Shown here: positions 26,423 to 34,485 of the stretch, in pieces | Layout of the letters: every line of letters starts with the position of its first letter | Numbering within the stretch: position 1 is the stretch's first letter | From: Mariniblastus sp. | GTDB taxonomy: Bacteria > Planctomycetota > Planctomycetia > Pirellulales > Pirellulaceae | Assembly: GCA_014237975.1 (NCBI GenBank) | Contig: JABACA010000008.1 | Location: forward strand, 1-64,000 | Length of the DNA: 64,000 nt | Reading direction: 5' to 3' | Program-made: the position numbers and the translations under genes | Notes under the pieces: model-generated | What the model saw: only the letters and a program-made list of their open reading frames with translations | Told to the model about the DNA's origin: nothing | Database searches by the model: none

Positions 26423-27871
26423 TCAGGAAATACGGCCGACCAGGATATTGTCGTGCACGTCGGGCATCCATTGGTTATCCGTGACCATCACGACCGGATC
26501 CCCTATCTCGCCTAGCGCCACCGACTTGGCCCATTGATTGACAAACGACCGAAACTGTTCCGGTGTGTGAGGTTGACCGGTACAGATCGGGATAACCCCC
26601 CAATAGAGACAGATAAAACGGGCAACCTCTCGATGGTGGGTCAGGCAAACGGTCGGAATGAAATCTCGCTGTTTTGATTTGATTAAGGCGGTTTCACCGG
26701 TGGAACTGGAAATCACCACGATCCGGGCCTCGAGTTGTTGGGCAATTTGGGCCGCCCCGAACATGACCGCCTCGGAAACATCATTCGGATTCGGATCATC
26801 CGGACCTGAAATTTGCGAAGCCGTCCGTCGCAACAATTGCTCGGTTTCCAGCATGATCTCCTGCATCATCGTGACCGCCTCGGCCGGGTATTGGCCGATG
26901 GCCGTTTCTCCCGACAACATGCAGGCATCCGCACCATCGAGGATCGCGTTAGCCACATCACTGACCTCGGCGCGGGTCGGCTGTTTTGACGTATGCATGC
27001 TTTCGAGCATCTGCGTGGCAACAATCACGGGCCGGCGATGGCGCAGGCAGGTCTTGATGATTTTTTTCTGGGCAACCGGCGTCTTGTAGATTTCAATTTC
27101 GACACCCAAGTCGCCCCGCGCGACCATGACGCCATCACAGGCCAGGACAATCTTATCCAGATTATCCAGCGCCTCGCGTTTCTCGATTTTGCCAATCACG
27201 CCGGCCTGGCAACCGTGGTCCCGCAACAGTGTTTTTAACTCGTTAATCTCATCCGCATTCCTGACAAAACTGAGGCTGACAAAATCGACTGACTGGGTCG
27301 TCGCCCAAACGGCATTGTCTCGGTCTTTTTCTCCCAAGGCTGGAATACTGAGCTGCGTGGAAGGCAAGTTCACACCTTGCCGACTGCGAAACGTGCCGCC
27401 ATCCATCACCACACATTCCACCCGATCATCCGTTTTAGCCGTCACTTGCAAACGGACCAGGCCGTCGGCCAAGACGATTGCCTGACCCGGTTGAACTTCA
27501 TCGACCAAGCCTTCATACGAACAGGTCAATTCATCGGCGCCCGCTGATTCCACACCACGGACAAACGTCAATTGCTGGCCATTGGTGACCACCAGCGGGT
27601 CCTGGGCGAGCTGACCGAGGCGAATCTTGGGTCCCGCCAGATCGATCAGGATACCCACCGACGTCTGCAGGGCAGCTTCTGCCTGGCGGATCCTGGCAAT
27701 CGCCGTTTCATGGCTTTCCCGACTCCCATGGGCCATGTTAAGGCGAAAAATATCCACCCCCCGGTAAATCAGGTCTTTGAGTATCTCAAAGGACTCGCAG
27801 GCGGGGCCCACTGTGGCGATCGTTTTGGTCCGGGAAATATCGGATAACGTCTTGTCTTGCATGACATCCAT
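26423..27871 (-). CDS. pyk: Pyruvate kinase
   Basis: This 482-residue enzyme converts phosphoenolpyruvate and ADP to pyruvate and ATP, the last step of glycolysis. Catalytic features are RLNMAHGSRE near the N-terminus, IGKIEKREALDNLD (active-site Lys), MVARGDLGVEI (metal binding) and MLESMHTSKQPTRAEVSDVANA. The C-terminal domain has VVISSSTGETALIKSKQRD. ATG at 27871 or at 27862 (MQDKTLSD) are both possible; neither has a strong Shine-Dalgarno. It stands alone, convergent with a terminator-bearing plus-strand transcript. Confidence 0.96.
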   Translation of the reverse strand: MDVMQDKTLSDISRTKTIATVGPACESFEILKDLIYRGVDIFRLNMAHGSRESHETAIARIRQAEAALQTSVGILIDLAGPKIRLGQLAQDPLVVTNGQQLTFVRGVESAGADELTCSYEGLVDEVQPGQAIVLADGLVRLQVTAKTDDRVECVVMDGGTFRSRQGVNLPSTQLSIPALGEKDRDNAVWATTQSVDFVSLSFVRNADEINELKTLLRDHGCQAGVIGKIEKREALDNLDKIVLACDGVMVARGDLGVEIEIYKTPVAQKKIIKTCLRHRRPVIVATQMLESMHTSKQPTRAEVSDVANAILDGADACMLSGETAIGQYPAEAVTMMQEIMLETEQLLRRTASQISGPDDPNPNDVSEAVMFGAAQIAQQLEARIVVISSSTGETALIKSKQRDFIPTVCLTHHREVARFICLYWGVIPICTGQPHTPEQFRSFVNQWAKSVALGEIGDPVVMVTDNQWMPDVHDNILVGRIS

Positions 27872-28097
27872 CAGATTCTACGATTAAGGTTCATTGGAAT
27901 TCTAAACCGTTGCTTTACGATGAACAGCAACCCGGCCCGCTTGTTGGGAAAAATTTTCTGTTCCATCAGCCTCCCAGGACCGATACAGGTACAGGATGTC
28001 GACCCGATTCACTGTTCGCGGATCTGTTCTATTACTTTTTCACGCTGAACTCGTATTAACGGCAGGCGATCACCGCAAGACAAATCCCATATAAACC

Positions 28098-28754
28098 ATG
28101 ATCTGCACAACCCTGATCGACGGCTACAACGTGATTTTCGGTTGTGGACTGTATGGCAAGCATGCCACCGCAGAATCGCTGGCCCAAGCTCGGCACCGCC
28201 TGCTGTTAGAGATCGGGCAACGTTACGGCAAACGGACTAACCAGGTTACCGTCGTTTTCGACGCACAACGAGCGGCCTTGACGGGACAAACCGAGCGGCA
28301 AACCGAACTCGGCGTGGACGTCTATTACTCCGTTGGTTATTCCAATGCAGACCTGTTGATCGATGAGCTGATTGGCGCCCATCCGGATCCACAACGCCTA
28401 ACGGTGGTCTCGTCGGATCATTGGGTTCAAAATGCGGCTCGCCGCCGCCGAGCCAAGTTTGTGGATGCCGAAGCCTGGTATTACGATGACCAACCCACGG
28501 CGGATCAGGCCGAGGACAACGAAGTCACAGGTAAACCGACCGGTCAGAGTGACGATCTGCTTGATGATGCGGAAAAAAAATCCTGGGAACTGTGGGCCCA
28601 GCAACTGGCGGATCAACCGGACGATGGCCAGGCAACGGCCAAGGAGGGCGACCAGCTAGACGCGCCACCCTTGGACAACCGCAGCCCTTTTCCACAGGAT
28701 TACCTGGACGAACTACAGCGTTATTTGGGCAAACGCCCGCCAGACGATGCCTGA
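28098..28754 (+). CDS. NYN-domain ribonuclease, YacP/Rae1-like
   Basis: This 218-residue protein has an N-terminal NYN (PIN-like) domain with LIDGYNVIF, VTVVFDAQR and DLLIDELIGAH plus a downstream LTVVSSDHWVQNAARRR. The first Asp and the later acidic residues form the metal-dependent nuclease site of the family. YacP/Rae1-type proteins cleave mRNA, in some cases within ribosomes. The C-terminal 70 residues are Asp/Gln-rich and probably disordered. The gene is between pyk and purD, convergent with purD. Confidence 0.85.
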   Translation: MICTTLIDGYNVIFGCGLYGKHATAESLAQARHRLLLEIGQRYGKRTNQVTVVFDAQRAALTGQTERQTELGVDVYYSVGYSNADLLIDELIGAHPDPQRLTVVSSDHWVQNAARRRRAKFVDAEAWYYDDQPTADQAEDNEVTGKPTGQSDDLLDDAEKKSWELWAQQLADQPDDGQATAKEGDQLDAPPLDNRSPFPQDYLDELQRYLGKRPPDDA

Positions 28755-28784
28755 ACAAGACCGGACACAGGCAAACCCAGGTTT

Positions 28785-30083
28785 CTAGATCTGTTGTGTG
28801 ATCGCCTTGTCAGAAATGTCTTTACGGCACCAGGCGCCATCCCACCGAATGCACTGAACTGCCCGATACGCCTGCAGTTTGGCCGTCGCCACGCTCTCGC
28901 CCAGCGCGGTGACGCCCAGCACCCGGCCCCCATTGGTCACGACATCATGATTGACCATTCTGGTTCCAGCGTGAAATACTTTAACATCCTCAACCTTGGC
29001 CGCTTCCTCCAGCCCCCGAATGGAATGCCCTTTGTCATACGGGTTGGGGTAACCCTCGGAAGCCATCACAACACAAATACTGGGTCGAGGATCCCATTGG
29101 AGGGGTTCAATTTCGGCCAGGCGGCCATCCAGTGTGGCTTCAATCACATCGATAAAATCGGTCTTCATTCGCATCAACATCGGCTGACACTCGGGATCGC
29201 CAAACCGAACATTGTATTCGAGCACCTTGGGGCCCTGGGGTGTCAGCATCAAACCGGCATACAGGATTCCCCGAAACGGGTTTCGCGACCGCTTCATCGC
29301 GTGAACGGTCGGCACGAGAACACTCTCCTCGACCCAACTCAACATTTCGTCGTTGATGGCAGGTGTTGGACAATAAGCGCCCATGCCACCCGTGTTGGGT
29401 CCGGTGTCGCCGTCACCGGCTCGTTTATGGTCCTGGGCAGGCGGCAGGGTCAAGATCGTTTGGCCATCGGTAATGGCCAGGATACTGGCCTCCTGCCCCG
29501 ACATACGATCCTCGATAATAAACCGATCACCGGCCGTTCCGAATTCGCGGCTACGGGCGATTTTCTCGATCGCTAACAGGGCTTCCTCCTGGGTCCCGCA
29601 GACGATCGCCCCTTTGCCTGCAGCCAAACCGTCGGCCTTGACGACCAACGGCACATCTTCGGGAGTCTCCCCATAACGCTCGTTGATAAACCGTTCGGCA
29701 TTGGTAGCATCTTCAAATGTATGAAAATCAGCTGTCGGCACATCGGCCGTACGCAACATTTTTTTGCAGAAAACTTTACTTCCTTCCAACTGCGCTGCGC
29801 GCCGACTTGGACCAAAGGCCCTCAATCCGGCTTCCGAAAAATCATCGACGATCCCGTCACAAAGCGGCGCTTCGGGGCCGACCACGGTTATGTCGACCTG
29901 GTTCTGCTTGGCAAACGAGATCAATTTGGCCGTGTCCGTTGCCGAAATGTCAACGTTTTCCGCATCCACCTCGGTTCCCGCGTTCCCAGGTGCGACAAAG
30001 ACCCGGTCAACCCTGCTACTTTGGCCAATTTTCCAGGCCAATGCATGCTCTCGACCACCACTGCCAATGATTAAAACGTTCAT
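28785..30083 (-). CDS. purD: Phosphoribosylamine-glycine ligase
   Basis: This 432-residue ATP-grasp enzyme makes glycinamide ribonucleotide from phosphoribosylamine, glycine and ATP in purine biosynthesis. It begins MNVLIIGSGGREHALAWKI, has the ATP-grasp lid VVKADGLAAGKGA, QDHKRAGDGDTGPNTGGMGAY and EYNVRFGDPECQ. Length matches GARS. It is divergent from the oxidase locus, sharing the 188-bp intergenic space at 30084-30271. Confidence 0.96.
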   Translation of the reverse strand: MNVLIIGSGGREHALAWKIGQSSRVDRVFVAPGNAGTEVDAENVDISATDTAKLISFAKQNQVDITVVGPEAPLCDGIVDDFSEAGLRAFGPSRRAAQLEGSKVFCKKMLRTADVPTADFHTFEDATNAERFINERYGETPEDVPLVVKADGLAAGKGAIVCGTQEEALLAIEKIARSREFGTAGDRFIIEDRMSGQEASILAITDGQTILTLPPAQDHKRAGDGDTGPNTGGMGAYCPTPAINDEMLSWVEESVLVPTVHAMKRSRNPFRGILYAGLMLTPQGPKVLEYNVRFGDPECQPMLMRMKTDFIDVIEATLDGRLAEIEPLQWDPRPSICVVMASEGYPNPYDKGHSIRGLEEAAKVEDVKVFHAGTRMVNHDVVTNGGRVLGVTALGESVATAKLQAYRAVQCIRWDGAWCRKDISDKAITQQI

Positions 30084-30187
30084 TTTTTAAACTGTCGTAT
30101 CTAGAGGATTCGTTAAACAAGCGGTAAACACTGGGCTGATTTTACAGGTTGTTGAAAAATCCTAAAGACGTTGGAAGAATTGAAGGT

Positions 30188-30216
30188 GTGAAAAACGGGT
30201 GAAATCGGATTACAAT
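30188..30216 (+). promoter_or_regulatory. Candidate sigma-70-like promoter of the oxidase locus
   Basis: The pair GTGAAA (30188-30193, 4 of 6 to the -35 consensus) and TACAAT (30211-30216, 5 of 6 to the -10 consensus) has a 17-bp spacer. Predicted transcription start is near 30223, giving a 5' leader of about 49 nt to the first cupredoxin. The -10 lies inside the loop of the inverted repeat annotated separately. Confidence 0.5.
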
Positions 30217-30237
30217 AATCTCATATCCGATCACCCG
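30196..30237 (+). promoter_or_regulatory. Inverted repeat flanking the oxidase-locus -10 box
   Basis: Left arm CGGGTGA-AA-TCGGAT (30196-30210) pairs with right arm ATCCGATCACCCG (30225-30237): 13 base pairs with a 2-nt bulge and a 14-nt loop. The arms bracket the predicted -10 box, so the element looks like a dyad operator rather than a terminator (no T-run). It could alternatively fold in the transcript only in part, since the left arm is upstream of the predicted start. Confidence 0.55.
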
Positions 30238-30271
30238 ATCGCCCTATCACGATTTCATCAATGGAAAAAAA

Positions 30272-31063
30272 ATGCGAAAGTCTTTCTTGTTTGCCGTAAT
30301 AATACTTGGTTTTATTTCAATGCCACTGGTCAGCGATGATGGCTGGGGCTCGCTCAAGGGCAGTATCGTGGTCGATGGAGCCGCTCCAGAGATTTCCAAG
30401 GAAAAAATTGACAAAGACCAGGCGTCCTGTCTGTCTGGCAAGCCAGCCCCTGATGATGACAACCTGCTGGTCGGCCCGGGCGGCGAACTCAAGGATGCGT
30501 TTGTCATGATGTACCGCAAAGGTACAGACCCGACACCGGCCATACATCCCTCCTATGCCGATGCCAAAAAGCAACCGGTTGTGCTGGACAACAAGAACTG
30601 TCGTTTTGTCCCTCACGCTATTTTCCTGCAGACCGGACAGCCATTGGAGATGCGCAACAGTGATGACGTAGGCCACAACTGCCATATCATCACGTTCAAC
30701 AATGAGGAAAACATCAACCTGGCCACCAAGGACTCCGTCCAGGTCACCTTTACGGATGCCGACAAAACACCGGGCAATGTGGTATGTGATATCCACAATT
30801 GGATGGACGCCATCATTCTGGTACGCGACGAACCGTACGCCGCAATCAGCAAGGCAGATGGTACGTTTGAAATCAAAAATATTCCCGCGGGAACTTGGAA
30901 ATTCCAGTTCTGGCACAAGAAAACAGGTTTCATGAAAAAACTGGACGTACCCAATTACAAGGTCGGCAAGATCAAGGCTGATATCGAGGTAACTATCAAA
31001 GATGGTGAGACGCTGGATCTGGGAAAACTGACCTTGCCCGCATCCTCAATCAAGAAAAAATAA
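30272..31063 (+). CDS. Secreted cupredoxin-like protein, first copy
   Basis: This 263-residue protein has a short signal peptide (VIILGFISMPLVS) and a cupredoxin-type domain with candidate copper ligands His135 (DVGHNCH) and the loop Cys172-X2-His175-X2-Met178 (VCDIHNWM). That loop spacing is the one seen in amicyanin-type blue copper proteins. The C-terminal part (GTFEIKNIPAGTWKFQFWHKKTG) is a carboxypeptidase-regulatory-like beta domain. It is likely an electron carrier or copper chaperone for the oxidase encoded downstream. GGA lies upstream of the ATG. It has a clear paralogue at 31322. Confidence 0.82.
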   Translation: MRKSFLFAVIILGFISMPLVSDDGWGSLKGSIVVDGAAPEISKEKIDKDQASCLSGKPAPDDDNLLVGPGGELKDAFVMMYRKGTDPTPAIHPSYADAKKQPVVLDNKNCRFVPHAIFLQTGQPLEMRNSDDVGHNCHIITFNNEENINLATKDSVQVTFTDADKTPGNVVCDIHNWMDAIILVRDEPYAAISKADGTFEIKNIPAGTWKFQFWHKKTGFMKKLDVPNYKVGKIKADIEVTIKDGETLDLGKLTLPASSIKKK

Positions 31064-31166
31064 CCGTGTCCCAAAACTGTTTCGTGGCCGCAAACGTATT
31101 TCCGCGCTCGGGGGTGTTTTCGGGATGCAGGACCAAGCGGGCACCGACAACCATTACCGGCTAGCA

Positions 31167-31325
31167 ATGCGCACATTCCACTTCACGCTGATCCTTCTTG
31201 CCACGACTGTGGCCCTGGCGCTGGCTGGCTGCAGCCAGGGTTCCATGGCCCCTGCCTTGGAGTTTGATCAACAGAAAGTGAATGACATCCGAACCCAAAT
31301 CGACAACTTTGAGTGGGATGAATGA
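31167..31325 (+). CDS. Small lipoprotein between the two cupredoxin genes
   Basis: This 52-residue protein has a signal peptide with lipobox LAGC (TTVALALAGCSQG) and a short acidic mature part ending NFEWDE. It overlaps the next start by 4 bp (ATGA), so it is translationally coupled to the second cupredoxin. I preferred the ATG at 31167 over the track start at 31125 because it gives a normal lipoprotein signal. No function can be assigned. Confidence 0.65.
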   Translation: MRTFHFTLILLATTVALALAGCSQGSMAPALEFDQQKVNDIRTQIDNFEWDE

Positions 31326-32137
31326 TGCGAGTGCTTTTCAACTTGATGATCGTCACGCTGCTGGCGACGTGGCTGTCGGCGACCCTTACTGCGGCTGACC
31401 AACCGGTCTCCACCCAACAGGGGTGGGGAAATTTGCACGGACAAATTATCGTGCGGGGAGATGTTCCGTCGATCAGGAATGAACGGATACCATCCGACCT
31501 GGCCATCTGCCTGCAAGGTGAATTGGGTATCAAAGACGACAATTTACTGGTCGATCCGGCTGGAGGGTTGGCCGATGTTTTCGTCATGTTGATACCCGAC
31601 GACAATCAAATCAAACCAAGCATCCACCCTTCTTACCAGGCGGTCCAGGGTCAATCCGTTACACTGGAATTCGACAATTGCCGACTGCAGCCCCACGCTA
31701 TTCTTCTTCAAACAGGACAGGAGCTGGTCCTGAAAAACAATGATGACGTTGGACATCATTGCCAAATTGATACGTTTCAAAATAGTGGTAACCTGTTGGT
31801 TGCCCGCCAAAGTGAATATTCATTTCGATTTCAACAACCGGACCGAACACCAGGTACTGTCAAATGTGGTATTCACAAATGGATCGACGCGTTGATCCTG
31901 GTGAAGGACCATCCTTATAACGATATCTCACAGCCGGATGGACGTTTTGAAATCAACAACATACCAGCCGGGAAATGGAAATTCATGTTTTGGCACAGCA
32001 AGACTGGCTACCTCGACGAAATGGAAGTCGCCGGCTTTGAGGTCAGTCAGCGGGGCGAAATCACCGCTCAGATTTCAGCGGAATCCACAGTCCAGCTGGG
32101 TCAAATCATCGTCCCAGCCCGTGTGTTCAAGGACTGA
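31322..32137 (+). CDS. Secreted cupredoxin-like protein, second copy with altered axial position
   Basis: This 271-residue paralogue of the first cupredoxin shares the WGNLHGQIIV start, IHPSYQ, PHAILLQTGQELVLKNNDDVGHHC and the C-terminal FEINNIPAGKWKFMFWHSKTG. The loop is Cys182-X2-His185-X2-Ile188 (KCGIHKWI), where the first copy has Met. Loss of the axial Met implies a perturbed or non-type-1 copper site, or none. The signal peptide is LLATWLSATLTAA. It is coupled to the small lipoprotein upstream. Confidence 0.82.
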   Translation: MMRVLFNLMIVTLLATWLSATLTAADQPVSTQQGWGNLHGQIIVRGDVPSIRNERIPSDLAICLQGELGIKDDNLLVDPAGGLADVFVMLIPDDNQIKPSIHPSYQAVQGQSVTLEFDNCRLQPHAILLQTGQELVLKNNDDVGHHCQIDTFQNSGNLLVARQSEYSFRFQQPDRTPGTVKCGIHKWIDALILVKDHPYNDISQPDGRFEINNIPAGKWKFMFWHSKTGYLDEMEVAGFEVSQRGEITAQISAESTVQLGQIIVPARVFKD

Positions 32138-32301
32138 CCTGGTCACGACCAAACGCCCCCGATACACCTCCATTACGTTATTTCCCGGCTTGTTTTACGG
32201 ATAGTTAATTGGCAATGCGACAATTTGTCTAGTCGACAATCGGTAGAGCTATCGGCGAAAATGGAAGACTGCCATGGGATTCAAATTCGGGAACTAAAAC
32301 C

Positions 32302-33609
32302 TTGCGAAACGTTTTGCTGCAATCGAGCTGCTTACTGGTCGTCATTTTGATTCTGACCACCCTGACAGGCTGCAATCCTTCACCGGAACCGCAGTTTCGT
32401 TTCAATCGGGTTGCAATGCTGAAACAGGAAAAAACCGATCTCTCGGAAGGAGAAATTTACCCGGCCGAATATCAGTCAGAGATCAGTAACATCTTGACGG
32501 CATTGTATGGAACCCCCAATGAACCAAGGTTTCCATTTCCACTGGGCGACGACGATCCGGCCCATGAAGTACTGTCGCTGGACAACCTGAATCAGGCCGC
32601 AGGTCCAGTGAGTATCGATCGACTCCACCAAACGGCGGGACTCTACCGGGAGCTATGTTCCCACTGCCATGGAATTTCTGGAGACGGCGCCGGGGGCACA
32701 GCACCTTCGTTGAAACCGTATCCCCGTGATTTTCGGTTAGGTAAATTCAAGTTTAAATCGACCCCCCTGCGGCGGATGCCAACCAACGAGGATCTGACAC
32801 GGATCATCAAAAACGGAATACCGGGCACGGCGATGCCATCGTTTCGCACGCTTCCCGACAATGAAATTGAAGCGCTTGTCGACTACGTCAAGTACTTGAC
32901 GATTCGAGGCCAGCATGAGCGGCGACTGATCGCCGAGCTGGCCAATCTCGACGGTCAACCGATCCTGGATTTCGACCTTTTAAAAGAGACCGACGAGCAA
33001 GGCCAGGAAATTGACGAGGAGACGATTGCTGAAAACCTGGAAGAATTCCAGGCACAACTCTACATGGTCGTCGGAGAGTACTTGGGTGAAGATATCGTTT
33101 CCCGATGGGTCGAACCCGAAGATGAAATCATTGAGATTGAAAACGCCCCCGCGGCATTTCTGTTAGACCACCCCGCTCATGCAACCTTGATTCTTCAAGG
33201 AAAAGAACTGTTTTACGGGAAGGCCAACTGCGTTCAATGTCATGGCGAGACCGGGTTGGGTGACGGGCAAACTGCCAACTTTGATGACTGGACAAACGAT
33301 TGGCTCAAGACGGCAGGTGTCGCTTATGAACAGCCGGCTACCTATGTCGATTTTCTGAAGGCCGGTGCGTTGTACCCCAAGCCCATTGTTCCCAGAAATT
33401 TGAGAACACCCGTTTTCCGCGGCGGCAATCTGCCGTCGGATGTCTACCGTCGGATTGCCAATGGAATTGAAGGAACGCCGATGCCCTCCTCTCCCACCCT
33501 CTCAACAGGTGAAATTTGGGCGCTTGTATGCTACGTCAAATCGCTGCCTTATGAAAACCAGGGCGTGAAGCGAAACGAACTGCCAGTCAATGAACGTGTC
33601 GTAGATTAA
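32302..33609 (+). CDS. Di-haem cytochrome c lipoprotein of the oxidase locus
   Basis: This 435-residue lipoprotein (lipobox LTGC, Cys24) has two class I cytochrome c domains with haem motifs CSHCH (119-123) and CVQCH (about 310-314) and candidate distal Met ligands in GTAMPSFR and GTPMPSSP. It probably passes electrons to the CuA site of subunit II, as mono- or di-haem cytochromes do next to ctaC in related bacteria. The start is TTG 32302 with GGGAA 8 bases upstream. A palindrome GACAATTTGTC lies about 75 bp before the gene. Confidence 0.9.
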   Translation: MRNVLLQSSCLLVVILILTTLTGCNPSPEPQFRFNRVAMLKQEKTDLSEGEIYPAEYQSEISNILTALYGTPNEPRFPFPLGDDDPAHEVLSLDNLNQAAGPVSIDRLHQTAGLYRELCSHCHGISGDGAGGTAPSLKPYPRDFRLGKFKFKSTPLRRMPTNEDLTRIIKNGIPGTAMPSFRTLPDNEIEALVDYVKYLTIRGQHERRLIAELANLDGQPILDFDLLKETDEQGQEIDEETIAENLEEFQAQLYMVVGEYLGEDIVSRWVEPEDEIIEIENAPAAFLLDHPAHATLILQGKELFYGKANCVQCHGETGLGDGQTANFDDWTNDWLKTAGVAYEQPATYVDFLKAGALYPKPIVPRNLRTPVFRGGNLPSDVYRRIANGIEGTPMPSSPTLSTGEIWALVCYVKSLPYENQGVKRNELPVNERVVD

Positions 33610-33621
33610 GGCGTTTCCCAA

Positions 33622-34455
33622 GTGAATCGATTATGGAGCATTTTGTTTTTCCTGGTTCCCATCCTGGGTATGGGAACGTTTGTGATGGCGGCGTGGGGTA
33701 TGCCTCCGTTCCAAGGCGCGTGGCTTCCAGAAAATTACAGTGTTGCCGGCAAAACAATTGACCACCTGTTCTACCTGTTGAACTGGATTTCAGCCTTGAT
33801 ATTCATTGGCACGGGGATCGTTATTGGCTGGGTGATCTGGAAATATGATCATCGACGACGGGATACAGCCAATTACTTTTCACACAACTTCAAGCTGGAA
33901 TTAATCTGGACGATTATTCCCGCCATCATTCTTGTGTTCATCGCCTTTTACCAGATGAACTCGTGGGCAGAAACCAAGATGATTCGACCCACGATCATGC
34001 AAAATGGCCAGCCCGTGACCAAGCCGCCGATGGTATTGGTGATGGCAAAACGATTCGGCTGGGAATTCCATTATGCGGGTCCGGATGGTTTGATTGAGAC
34101 ACAAGACGACGACTACATCGAAAATGAGCTGGTACTTCCCATCAACACGGATATCGTATTGCAACTGGAAACCAGGGATGTGATCCACAGCTTTTTTGTC
34201 CCGCAGTTAAGAGTCAAACAGGATATTGTCCCTGGCATGAAGCAATTCATATGGTTTCGCGGGACTGCGACGGCCGAAATGGACATCGCCTGCACCGAAT
34301 TGTGTGGTTGGGGGCATTACACAATGAAAGGGCGACTCCGGTTAGTCACTCCCAAAGATTACAATCTGTGGTTGGCCGAGCGCCGCGCATTACAGAATCC
34401 ACCGATCGACTCCGAACAACAGAAAGCACCTGCAGGCCAACCCGGATCCGAGTAG
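33622..34455 (+). CDS. ctaC: Cytochrome c oxidase subunit II
   Basis: This 277-residue subunit has two N-terminal transmembrane helices (about 5-27 and 45-70) and a periplasmic cupredoxin domain carrying the CuA motif CTELCGWGHYTM, with the two Cys, His and Met ligands in the usual CX3CX3HX2M pattern, and the upstream HSFFVPQLRVKQD. It receives electrons from cytochrome c and passes them to subunit I. The start is GTG 33622. It lies 12 bp after the di-haem cytochrome c gene, so subunit II is not fused to a cytochrome here but has a neighbouring one. Confidence 0.96.
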   Translation: MNRLWSILFFLVPILGMGTFVMAAWGMPPFQGAWLPENYSVAGKTIDHLFYLLNWISALIFIGTGIVIGWVIWKYDHRRRDTANYFSHNFKLELIWTIIPAIILVFIAFYQMNSWAETKMIRPTIMQNGQPVTKPPMVLVMAKRFGWEFHYAGPDGLIETQDDDYIENELVLPINTDIVLQLETRDVIHSFFVPQLRVKQDIVPGMKQFIWFRGTATAEMDIACTELCGWGHYTMKGRLRLVTPKDYNLWLAERRALQNPPIDSEQQKAPAGQPGSE

Positions 34456-34485
34456 GCTTCGCCCGAAACATTAACCATTTTATCC

